Assembly (NCBI RefSeq): GCF_000349205.1
Contig: NZ_APHR01000075.1
Coordinates: forward strand, 38-53,461
Direction of reading: 5' to 3'
From: Methylophaga lonarensis MPL
GTDB taxonomy: Bacteria; Pseudomonadota; Gammaproteobacteria; Nitrosococcales; Methylophagaceae
DNA: 53,424 nucleotides
Position 1 is the first letter of the stretch; the number at the start of each line of letters is the position of its first letter. A program made the translations under genes and the position numbers. The notes below the pieces were generated by a model that ran no database searches, was not told the origin of the DNA, and saw only the letters and a program-made list of their open reading frames with translations. This document shows, piece after piece, positions 11,022 through 17,767 of this stretch.

Positions 11022-11590
11022 TCAAGATCTCCAGAAGTTGCCGTCGATAGCTGCAACTGAATGTGTTCACTGAGGGGTTGCCCTGCAAGATAAGACAGGG
11101 TGGGATTGACCACTATATTACCAGCAGTCATCGCGGTGCGCCCCAGTAACATTCGAAACATCATCGTATCTCGATTGGTCAGGGTGATCTCAATAGGAAA
11201 GGTGTTTTTTCCGATGGTGACTGGCGTCTGAATCACGTAACGCATCTCACTGTGTCCGCCCGAATCAGTCACCTTGCGCTCATCAATGACCGGCGCTTCG
11301 CACCATTGCTCTGTGTTCAAGTCGCGCTGGTTGGGATGTACGCCAAAGCGCACCCACTTGTCACCGTCTTTATCAAAAGGCTCAACCGAAAAAGCATGTA
11401 TGGCAGATGTTCTGGCCCCGGTATCAACTTTGGCCTTGATACGATGAATGCCAAGTTCTGGCAGACTCAACCATTCGCGCCATCCGACAACAATATGTCC
11501 CAGATCATCCTGCATGCTTACACCACTCACAAAACTCGCTTCCGGACAATTAGACATCATGCGTCGATGCCATTCAACGTTGTTGAGCAA
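11018..11590 (-). CDS. retropepsin-like aspartic protease of the RimK cluster
   Basis: About 190 residues. The core [35 protein letters not shown] carries the aspartic protease active-site motif (VDTGARTS), followed by [12 protein letters not shown]. Databases name this group ATP-dependent zinc protease (RimB-like), although it has a pepsin-like motif. It is cytoplasmic and the first gene of the rimK operon. Start choice: a TTG at 11590 is preceded by AAGGAGAG but at an overlong spacing of about 12-14 bases. An ATG at 11515 would begin at [12 protein letters not shown], where family similarity begins. The true start may be the shorter one. Confidence 0.82.
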   Translation of the reverse strand: MLNNVEWHRRMMSNCPEASFVSGVSMQDDLGHIVVGWREWLSLPELGIHRIKAKVDTGARTSAIHAFSVEPFDKDGDKWVRFGVHPNQRDLNTEQWCEAPVIDERKVTDSGGHSEMRYVIQTPVTIGKNTFPIEITLTNRDTMMFRMLLGRTAMTAGNIVVNPTLSYLAGQPLSEHIQLQLSTATSGDLE

Positions 11591-11693
11591 CGGGTTTGTT
11601 AATCTCTCCTTACCTCAAACTGAAAGCGTCAACGACAAAATGAAAATCCTGCTTCCCAATAGCCCACACAGGCGTTATAATTTCGCGCTTGTT

Positions 11694-11780
11694 GCCGGGG
11701 TGGCGGAACTGGTAGACGCGCCGGATTCAAAATCCGGTTGGGGAAACTCAGTGTGGGTTCGATTCCCACCCTCGGTACCA
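11694..11780 (+). tRNA. tRNA-Leu, anticodon CAA
   Basis: Eighty-seven bases including an encoded CCA end. The anticodon stem CCGGA / TCCGG encloses the loop TTCAAAA, with CAA at 11728-11730. The acceptor arm GCCGGGG pairs with CCTCGGT, a long variable arm (GGGGAAACTC region) is present as in class II tRNAs, and the T arm is GTGGG-TTCGATT-CCCAC. Its 3' end is the insertion site of the genomic island: the last 28 bases are repeated at 34528. Confidence 0.96.
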
Positions 11781-11786
11781 TCTTAT
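11753..11786 (+). repeat. left attachment repeat (attL)
   Basis: Thirty-four bases covering the T arm and 3' end of tRNA-Leu plus six bases beyond the CCA; identical to 34528-34561 in the same orientation. The copies diverge immediately after (TATC on the left, AAAG on the right). The tRNA gene is kept whole on this side. Confidence 0.95.
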
Positions 11787-11883
11787 TATCACTTGTCAAA
11801 ATCTTGATAAGTCAAAAATATCAGTAAGTTAGCGATATATTCTCCCGCACTGTTGGACTGGTGTGCGGGAAAAAACGCCAAAT

Positions 11884-11914
11884 TGGTACATAAACTGGTA
11901 CAGCGACTGGTACA
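11884..11914 (+). promoter_or_regulatory. three phased TGGTACA boxes, probable integrase arm sites (left)
   Basis: TGGTACA starts at 11884, 11896 and 11908, exactly 12 bp apart, 46 bases before the integrase start and about 100 bases inside the attachment repeat. The mirror-end set at 34383-34413 has the same number, spacing and orientation, and both share GGTACATAAACTGGTACA. Such a paired set is what arm-type sites of a tyrosine integrase or its accessory protein would look like. Confidence 0.65.
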
Positions 11915-11959
11915 ACAGCAAAACGATGACGCCCTTAAATCTGCTAAGGAACGCTCATC

Positions 11960-13582
11960 ATGCCTACCAAAAGAAAGGGGATCTTCTACTTTCGCCGCGC
12001 TATCCCCAAAAGCCTTCAAGCCAAACTGAACCGGCAAGAAATTAAATTCTCACTCAATACCCGTGACAAGCTCCAAGCTTTGCATCTTGAATGGCTGTGT
12101 GCTATCAAAGTCAACGAAATCATTGAGAAAGCGAAGGCTGGCATGGAATTTCCGAAGGGACCTCTTTTTAATTTTGAAAAGATCACCAAAACGGTTGCAG
12201 ATAAAGATGGCAATCAAGTAACGGAAACATCCAAACGCATCGATCCGGATACGATCCAGGCTTTTAAAGACGCCGGTATTCCACCTGAAGTACTGCTCGC
12301 GATGGCAGAGCGGTTTCTGCAAGAAGAATCACCAACACAGCAAATTGCTAGTAGACAACACGCAGAACCTCACAACAATCTTCAGAATGACACGAGTCTG
12401 GGTGAGTATGTTGCGCGCTATACCCGCGAATATGCCGTCATACACAAACAGAGTTTAGGCCCCCGCCTACAAACACATCTTCGCCGCCTGACTGACATTA
12501 TTGATCCCAATTTACCTATCGCAGATTTTAGCGTTGTGCATGCGGGACAGGTACGCGACAAAATCATTGCACTTCCTGCCAGGAACCGTCAGTACGCATC
12601 GTTGACGGTCAGTCAAACAATCGAAGCCGCCCATAAAGACAATCCTGACTACCTCAGACTCACGGCCAAAACCGCAAACTATCATTTAGAAACCTATCGC
12701 GCCCTCTTCAACAAAGCAGTTGCCGATAAGGTTTACCCCGAACGTGCTAACCCGTTTCAAGAGATCCGTGTTGCTGCCAAGGGCGTTGAAGCGCGTGCAG
12801 AGGCCAAACGAAAAGCCTTAAACAAACATCAGCCCTTTAGCGGCAAAGATCTGACCGCGATGTTTTCGACTAGTATTCATATGGCGTATGGCAGTAACTA
12901 TTTTCACGAACAATTTAAATACTGGATCCCGTTGATCGGCCTCTTCACAGGAAGCCGAATGTCTCAAATTGCGTCGTTGTATTGTGAGGATATTCGCATG
13001 CAAAACGATATTTGGGTTATCGACTTTAACGAGAATTCACCAGATAAAATCGCTAAAACCAGTGCTTCTTTGAGAGTGGTGCCGATGCATCCACTGCTCG
13101 TCAAATTGGGCTTGCCGGCTTTTGCGTCACGCGTTGCAAGATCTGGTCAAAAAAGATTGTTTCCCGAACTGAATAATTTTCACAGAAATACCTACGCGAA
13201 ACGCTTTGAAGACTGGTTTAACCGGACACTACTTATCGAAACTGCAGTGAGAGAAAATACACTCTCGAAAGACAAGACGTTTCATTCGTTTCGAGCAACG
13301 TTGCTAGATCTCTTAAAACAAGCAGGTTTAGAAGAGTCTGTCAGAAATCAAATCATTGGCTGGACGAAAAATGAAGACAAGGGCAATAACATTGCCCGAA
13401 ACCATTATGATTCGCTCAATCTAAAAGTAATGCTTGATGCGCTCAGTAAAATTGAACTTCCTACATCACTCGAGCATTTACCTCCTTTTCCAGGTGATAT
13501 CAAACTAAAATTCACACGGCCAACCGGTAATCAACACACCCGAAAATCAACTGCTGATCCTCTAGATCATAAAAGCAGATAG
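11960..13582 (+). CDS. tyrosine site-specific integrase (DUF6538-type N-terminus)
   Basis: A 540-residue integrase, the likely agent of insertion into tRNA-Leu. The N-terminus MPTKRKGIFYFRRAIPKSLQ matches the DUF6538 domain of island integrases, followed by a core-binding region and a catalytic domain. Catalytic residues visible: Arg333 (FTGSRMSQIASL), His442 and Arg445 (HSFRATLLDLLKQAG), Trp468 in IIGWTKN where many have His, and Tyr483 (ARNHYDSL). The ATG has AAGGA 12 bases upstream. The gene points away from the tRNA and into the island. The C-terminal 40 residues are proline- and charge-rich and probably disordered. The intact set of residues suggests an active enzyme. Confidence 0.93.
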   Translation: MPTKRKGIFYFRRAIPKSLQAKLNRQEIKFSLNTRDKLQALHLEWLCAIKVNEIIEKAKAGMEFPKGPLFNFEKITKTVADKDGNQVTETSKRIDPDTIQAFKDAGIPPEVLLAMAERFLQEESPTQQIASRQHAEPHNNLQNDTSLGEYVARYTREYAVIHKQSLGPRLQTHLRRLTDIIDPNLPIADFSVVHAGQVRDKIIALPARNRQYASLTVSQTIEAAHKDNPDYLRLTAKTANYHLETYRALFNKAVADKVYPERANPFQEIRVAAKGVEARAEAKRKALNKHQPFSGKDLTAMFSTSIHMAYGSNYFHEQFKYWIPLIGLFTGSRMSQIASLYCEDIRMQNDIWVIDFNENSPDKIAKTSASLRVVPMHPLLVKLGLPAFASRVARSGQKRLFPELNNFHRNTYAKRFEDWFNRTLLIETAVRENTLSKDKTFHSFRATLLDLLKQAGLEESVRNQIIGWTKNEDKGNNIARNHYDSLNLKVMLDALSKIELPTSLEHLPPFPGDIKLKFTRPTGNQHTRKSTADPLDHKSR

Positions 13583-13655
13583 CAGTAGTTTTGGTTACCC
13601 TGATTTGGCTTGATGATGGAGCAAGCACATTGGGACTTCACTTTTATTATTCCCG

Positions 13656-13832
13656 GGATATCCTATTAGAGTGGATGTCCATTTTTGTCGCCTCGACTTA
13701 TGTAGTGACGCAGAGGGAAAACGTTACATAGAGGCGACTGCTCCCCATACTTACTCGGGTAAGTATGGGGGGCCTGCGAGAGTATGCGATTCAGAGAAGA
13801 ACAGCAGCTCGTCATGAAAAGTGAAAGGCCCC
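13656..13832 (+). other. highly structured intergenic region (candidate RNA or recombination site)
   Basis: Part of the 291-base gap between the two recombinase genes. It contains a perfect 12-bp stem, CCCCATACTTAC (13743) facing GTAAGTATGGGG (13759), with a TCGG loop. Left of it is an imperfect stem of GTCGCCTC facing GAGGCGAC with inner TATGTA facing TACATA. To the right, GGGGCCT (13769) can pair with AGGCCCC (13826). GGATATCCTATTA opens the region and a close copy, GGACGTCCTATTA, follows it. No T run follows the 12-bp stem, so it is not an ordinary terminator. No reverse transcriptase or other retron gene is nearby. It could be an attenuator, a small RNA or a recombination or excision site. 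Confidence 0.55.
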
Positions 13833-13856
13833 GGACGTCCTATTATCAGGATATCC
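13833..13856 (+). promoter_or_regulatory. paired 8-bp palindromes before the second recombinase
   Basis: GGACGTCC (13833) and GGATATCC (13849), starts 16 bp apart, lie just upstream of the AGAAGGA ribosome site of the gene at 13874. Another GGATATCC lies at 13656. Evenly spaced palindromes here could be operators. No regulator that would bind them is obvious. Confidence 0.4.
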
Positions 13857-13873
13857 AATGAGAAGGATCTCAT

Positions 13874-14704
13874 ATGCAAGATAAAACTTATAACGAATAT
13901 CTGTCTTTGGCGAACCATTTTTTGGAAAGCCGATTCACAGACAGCAAGCCGACAGTGAAAACTGTTTCACAAATGCTTTGCGATGTCGCATGTGAATACC
14001 GACCGGCTTACTGGCGACGTTTAAAAACAGCCTTAGCCGTATATGCAGAAGATAAAGGTAACGCTGAAACCGCAGCTATAATTCGCGGACTTGTGAATCC
14101 GACGACGTCTTGTTCACCTCATCTTAAAAAGCACAAGCAGCGCAGGGTCAAATCGGTTTCTGATGAGGATCATGAAACGCTGATCGCTCACCTTAAAGCG
14201 CACAAAGATATCGAATGTCTGGCGGCTGTATTAACTGTCTATTTCACGGGTTGCCGGCCAGCCGAAATTCAAAACATCTCACTTGATGGAAACCAGACCA
14301 TCACCATCGTAAGTGCAAAAAAGATTGATGCTATCCGAGGCTGTGACAGACAACTGAAGCTTTCTGATGAAGCCTATCAAACGCTAGCATTACTTTTACC
14401 AAATATTCCGCATGCAAAAGTTGGCAAAACTTCTGACATCAGCAGAATACAGCGTCGATTACAGCGACATGTAAAAAAGATCTGGCCGAAACGAGAACGC
14501 CATATTTCGCTGTACAGTTATCGACATCAGATCGGCGCAAACTTGAAAGCCAGTGGTTTCAGCCGAGCTGAAATAGCAGGCATCATGGGGCACAGTAGTC
14601 ATGATTCGGTGGATGTGTATGGTGACAAGAGATCTTCAAATCAACGATTAGATGTAGAAGCGTTATTAGCATGCGAATCACTTCAGAGCCGACACTCTCC
14701 ATAA
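13874..14704 (+). CDS. small tyrosine recombinase/integrase-like protein
   Basis: A 276-residue tyrosine recombinase that is shorter than a typical integrase and lacks an arm-binding domain. The catalytic half shows Arg in YFTGCRPAEIQNISL, a Tyr-Ser-Tyr-Arg box (YSYRHQIGANLKASGFS, so Tyr replaces the usual first His), His in IMGHSSHDSVDVYGD and the nucleophile Tyr in DVYGD. AGAAGGA precedes the ATG by 8 bases. The region in front is strongly structured and could be its target or control element. A role in inversion, resolution or excision of part of the island is possible; it is not needed for integration given the larger integrase. Confidence 0.8.
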   Translation: MQDKTYNEYLSLANHFLESRFTDSKPTVKTVSQMLCDVACEYRPAYWRRLKTALAVYAEDKGNAETAAIIRGLVNPTTSCSPHLKKHKQRRVKSVSDEDHETLIAHLKAHKDIECLAAVLTVYFTGCRPAEIQNISLDGNQTITIVSAKKIDAIRGCDRQLKLSDEAYQTLALLLPNIPHAKVGKTSDISRIQRRLQRHVKKIWPKRERHISLYSYRHQIGANLKASGFSRAEIAGIMGHSSHDSVDVYGDKRSSNQRLDVEALLACESLQSRHSP

Positions 14705-15203
14705 ATTCTGAAAGTGGATTTTATGAATATCAATTAAACATACCCCTGCTTGATCGCTTACTCAGGGGTAAGCGCCAAGGCAAGAGTTCGATTGTCAGCA
14801 TCCCAAAGTCTGTTGAGTAAATGGAAAAAGACCCGCTGCATCCCCTACTGCGTTTTAACAGAGATAAAACTGGATGTATCAGCATGCTAATAATCATCAA
14901 GCTTATGAGTCGCATGCCATTCGACGCACTTAACATCTATCTGCCGGTTTGGATATCGCACCACCATCAAACAGCCATCAAGAAACGATAGGCACTTTGG
15001 CCCTCGGGTGGATGATCACAATCACTTCACACACCACCGGCGATCCAAGGAGTATTGATCATCATTGTCTATAGTAACCACTATAAACTCAAACGACCTA
15101 TAATGAACATTATATGTTATATATCAATTAGTTAAGAAATCTTCTCGGCTTGCAATTAAGTTTTGGATGTGTTGTTATCGTCTCCCAAAAAGGAGGTCGA
15201 GTG
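14705..15203. other. gene-free stretch
   Basis: No convincing gene. It contains an inverted repeat TACCCCTG (14741) facing CAGGGGTA (14763) about 36 bases after the recombinase stop, without a T run. There is a strongly AT-rich patch around 15085-15135 that could hold the promoter of the operon starting at 15204. Short open frames here lack ribosome sites and protein-like composition. Confidence 0.6.
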
Positions 15204-15608
15204 ATGCTCAGCGTTACAAAAATTTATAACAGTTGTCCTATCATCTTCAGAAACCGTCAGCGGCAGGGATCTGGGTCGCCATATGTCTATATCGACGTGA
15301 TGCCCGGTTGGCTCCCATTGGTGTCTGATCTGTGTGCGGAGCTCGAGCAAGTCGCCCATGTCCAGATGGCAAATGGCGTAACACAAGCAGAACTCCCATC
15401 AGTACGATCGATAAAAACTAAATTCTGCCAGCTGCGCTGCTCTATCTCCGGCCGAAATATCGATCACTTGATTGCATGCTATTGCGAGAAAGCCAAGCAC
15501 ATTTGTGAGCAATGCAGCAGCGATATCAATACCGGAATCCTGGAATTTAATGAAACCTACCTATTGCTGTGTGAGCGTTGTGTAATGCAATTCAGGAGTC
15601 GACTATGA
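15204..15608 (+). CDS. zinc-ribbon protein of phage/island type, function unknown
   Basis: A 134-residue protein. The ATG at 15204 follows AGGAGGT at ideal spacing; a frame extension upstream to 15150 has no such site. The C-terminal part has paired cysteines (HICEQC and LLCERC) forming a zinc ribbon. The order GW-LxxLCxxLE, then KTKFxxLR, then CExC resembles a small zinc-ribbon family common in phages and islands of enterobacteria and relatives, though with an insertion. It is the first of four overlapping genes ending in an AAA+ ATPase. No function is known to me; a role in binding nucleic acid or partner proteins is inference. Confidence 0.7.
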   Translation: MLSVTKIYNSCPIIFRNRQRQGSGSPYVYIDVMPGWLPLVSDLCAELEQVAHVQMANGVTQAELPSVRSIKTKFCQLRCSISGRNIDHLIACYCEKAKHICEQCSSDINTGILEFNETYLLLCERCVMQFRSRL

Positions 15609-15946
15609 CAAGCGATACGGGGGGAATTTACGAAGCACTGATTCCGATTTCAAACTGGAACATTCTCATCGAAACTGACGTGACGGGGAAAACCACTGAG
15701 CGCTTGATTGGACTCAACGAATCTGATGGTCTGGGACATATCAGCGAGAAAATTTTTCATTTTGATGAAAAAACGAAAGTTGCGTTAATGGAAACAGGCC
15801 CGAGGTATCAAGTAAATGGTGCACCCGGCCTGCCTCACAGCAAAACTATCGTCACCCTTACTAAACGCATAGGCTTTAAGCGGACATTAAAACTTCTTGG
15901 AAATGGCCGCGTGGACCATCTGAAATTTAGGTATCCCTTGTCATGA
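15605..15946 (+). CDS. hypothetical protein in overlapping operon
   Basis: A 113-residue protein I do not recognise. The ATG overlaps the previous stop (ATGA) and has CAGGAG eight bases upstream, so it is translationally coupled. The sequence is soluble in character, with no signal peptide or membrane segment. It looks mostly beta-stranded at the start (IPISNWNILIETDVTGKTTERLIGL) and basic at the end (KRIGFKRTLKLLGNGRVDHLKFRYPL). Real coding status rests on the coupled overlaps on both sides and the ribosome site. Confidence 0.7.
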   Translation: MTSDTGGIYEALIPISNWNILIETDVTGKTTERLIGLNESDGLGHISEKIFHFDEKTKVALMETGPRYQVNGAPGLPHSKTIVTLTKRIGFKRTLKLLGNGRVDHLKFRYPLS

Positions 15947-16176
15947 TAACGATAGATGATGTCTGCCTTATTGAAGCAACAGCCATCATTGTGATGGCCA
16001 CCGCGCTATCAATGAGCATTGCTGTGTCAGACAAGCATACTCCCGCTGAGGCAAAACAAGCGTTTCACGATAACGACAGCAGATTGCTGACAGCTTGTGA
16101 TGGTATCACTGCTGCGGCTTATCTCTATGGCAATGTGTCATGCGGGTTTCTTGATGACTTAGTGATTGAAATCTGA
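15943..16176 (+). CDS. small hypothetical protein in overlapping operon
   Basis: Seventy-seven residues, coupled by a four-base overlap (ATGA) to the gene before and by a one-base overlap (TGATG) to the ATPase after. The N-terminal half is hydrophobic and alanine-rich (IEATAIIVMATALSMSIAV) but polar on either side, so it could be a single helix, perhaps membrane-associated. The C-terminus is acidic. Not recognised. Its tight fit between two coupled genes supports it being real. Confidence 0.6.
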   Translation: MITIDDVCLIEATAIIVMATALSMSIAVSDKHTPAEAKQAFHDNDSRLLTACDGITAAAYLYGNVSCGFLDDLVIEI

Positions 16177-17222
16177 TGACCCAAAAATCGCTCAGAGACC
16201 GCTTATTTGAAGACGCACCCCAAGAACCAGAAAAATCGCCACATGATCTAAAAGGACCGACGCAGCAGATTTTTAACCCCGTAGATGTCTTCAAGGCGAT
16301 AGCAGGCGAACAGAATGATAATCGTCTTAAAATCCTCTCTTCATTGCGCAGGCAGTATGAGTTCAGGCAACTCGCATGTTTTCCAGACGATTTTCTACTT
16401 AAGCTAAAGATCCTTGAAAAACAGTTCGGCAACTTCCATGAAGTCACTGCCATCTGCAGAAATGCTTTTATTCTTGGTGCTTTAGAACCGCCCAACGTCA
16501 TAAATCTGCCGCCAATTCTTTTGCTAGGTCCGCCCGGCATTGGCAAAACAAGGTATCTTTCAGAGCTTGCCATGACTCTCGGTACTGCATTTTTCGATCT
16601 CGACTTTTCATCGTTGACATCCGGGTTCATCATCAGTGGCGGCTCAAGCAGCTGGCAGGATAGTAAACCAGGATTCATCAGTAACAGCCTGCTCAAGAGC
16701 GACTTTGCAAACCCCATTATCTTGCTTGATGAAATTGATAAAGCACAAACAGGAAGTAACTATGACCCGCTCGGGCCCATGTACGGTCTTTTAGAAAAGC
16801 ATACCGCCAAAAGGTTTGTTGACGAGTTCCTGAATATAAAAATGGATGCGAGCGCTATTATATGGGTCGCTTCAGCCAATTATCCTGAGCGTATTCCTGA
16901 ACCAATTCGCTCTCGGATGATTGAGATTTTTATAGATACACCCACACCCGAACAATCTTATGAGATTGTAAAAGCCATCTACCGGGAGCTATTAAATACA
17001 CGAGCCTGGGGGAAACATTTTTCCGTGGAACTTGATCCGAAAGTCATCGTTCAATTATCAAGTTTGCCTGCAAGGCGGGTACGAATTGCCCTAGAAAATG
17101 CATTGGCCGTCGCAGCCATAAGGTCTCGAGGAAAAATGCGGCCTATCATCGTCATGCCACAAGACGTTTCACTCCATCGAGACCCAAAAAATAAATTCAT
17201 CAAAATGGGCTTTTTGGCGTGA
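16176..17222 (+). CDS. AAA+ ATPase, Lon-like ATPase module without protease domain
   Basis: A 348-residue AAA+ protein with Walker A GPPGIGKT (118-125), Walker B IILLDEID (Asp185-Glu186) and a sensor-1 Asn in IIWVASANYPERIPEPI. The order of elements (SGG loop, GLLEKHTAKRFVDEFLN, then ANYPERIPEPIRSRMIEIFI) resembles the Lon ATPase module, but the chain ends after the small lid domain; there is no Lon protease Ser-Lys domain. It closes a coupled operon of zinc-ribbon protein and two unknown proteins, so it probably remodels a complex formed with them. MoxR-type ATPases are an alternative kinship. Its purpose in the island is unknown. Confidence 0.82.
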   Translation: MTQKSLRDRLFEDAPQEPEKSPHDLKGPTQQIFNPVDVFKAIAGEQNDNRLKILSSLRRQYEFRQLACFPDDFLLKLKILEKQFGNFHEVTAICRNAFILGALEPPNVINLPPILLLGPPGIGKTRYLSELAMTLGTAFFDLDFSSLTSGFIISGGSSSWQDSKPGFISNSLLKSDFANPIILLDEIDKAQTGSNYDPLGPMYGLLEKHTAKRFVDEFLNIKMDASAIIWVASANYPERIPEPIRSRMIEIFIDTPTPEQSYEIVKAIYRELLNTRAWGKHFSVELDPKVIVQLSSLPARRVRIALENALAVAAIRSRGKMRPIIVMPQDVSLHRDPKNKFIKMGFLA

Positions 17223-17573
17223 TAATCATGCCTATAGATAAGCCTAGAGTCAGACCAAATTTGAACATACTGAATAACATAAAATAATAAAATATTATTT
17301 TATTTAGTTTGTCGGCACTCTGAGCGAGGACTGAACAGTTGCGTAAGCCGACATTGGGCTCAGTTAAAGCGGATATATTTGACTATATCAAAAGGTCCAA
17401 TGTTCTCACATATATGGCGATGAGTCCCAAATCGGAATGTACTGTTTTGAACCGGCTTTTAAACCGTCAGTGAAAACGAGTTAGAACCCCTGTACTCCTA
17501 CCACATTGCGATTGTACCGCAAAGAGCAATACAGTATATTGCAGTACATTTGCAGGCATTCTGGGAGAGTGTA
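17223..17573. other. gene-free stretch before the defence operon
   Basis: An AT-rich inverted repeat AAAATAATA facing TATTATTTT (17281-17301) may end the upstream operon. The remaining 250 bases hold no gene that I can support and must include the promoter of the defence operon. See the separate operator candidate at 17514-17547. Confidence 0.6.
17514..17547 (+). promoter_or_regulatory. palindromic operator candidate for the RHH regulator
   Basis: GCAATA (17526) and TATTGC (17537) face each other around CAGTA, and an outer pair TGTAC / GTACA flanks them. The site lies about 30 bases before the start of the ribbon-helix-helix gene, where an autoregulator of this class would bind. Confidence 0.45.
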
Positions 17574-17765
17574 ATGGCTACCACCAAAACTGCGACGCTT
17601 ACCATCCGAGTCGATCCCGGCTTAAAGGAGGCGTTGCGAGCAGCTGCGCAAGCGGAACACCGCTCTATCGCCAACATGATAGAAGTGCTCATCCGCGAGC
17701 ATTGCGAGAAAAACGGTATAGCCATAGAGCAAGTCCAAGATTCAGATCAACGAGGGGAGCGTTAA
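17574..17765 (+). CDS. ribbon-helix-helix (CopG/Arc-type) DNA-binding protein
   Basis: A 63-residue protein with the RHH fold: strand ATLTIRVDPG, then helices LKEALRAAAQAEHRS and IANMIEVLIREHCEKNG. The C-terminal tail (DSDQRGER) is polar. The ATG at 17574 has GGGAGA six bases upstream. It is the first gene of the defence operon; its stop lies two bases before the start of the DUF499 gene, so it is cotranscribed. The likely job is control of its own operon through the palindrome just upstream. There is no toxin gene beside it, so I do not read it as an antitoxin. Confidence 0.85.
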   Translation: MATTKTATLTIRVDPGLKEALRAAAQAEHRSIANMIEVLIREHCEKNGIAIEQVQDSDQRGER

Positions 17766-17767
17766 GC

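Noticed and set aside
13743-13770. Ordinary Rho-independent terminator
   Set aside because: The stem is followed by a G-rich sequence, not a T run, and is 160 bases past the gene.
13656-13832. Retron non-coding RNA
   Set aside because: The hairpins are suggestive, but there is no reverse transcriptase in the window.
17574-17765. Antitoxin of a toxin-antitoxin pair
   Set aside because: No small toxin gene is adjacent; the next gene is a large ATPase.
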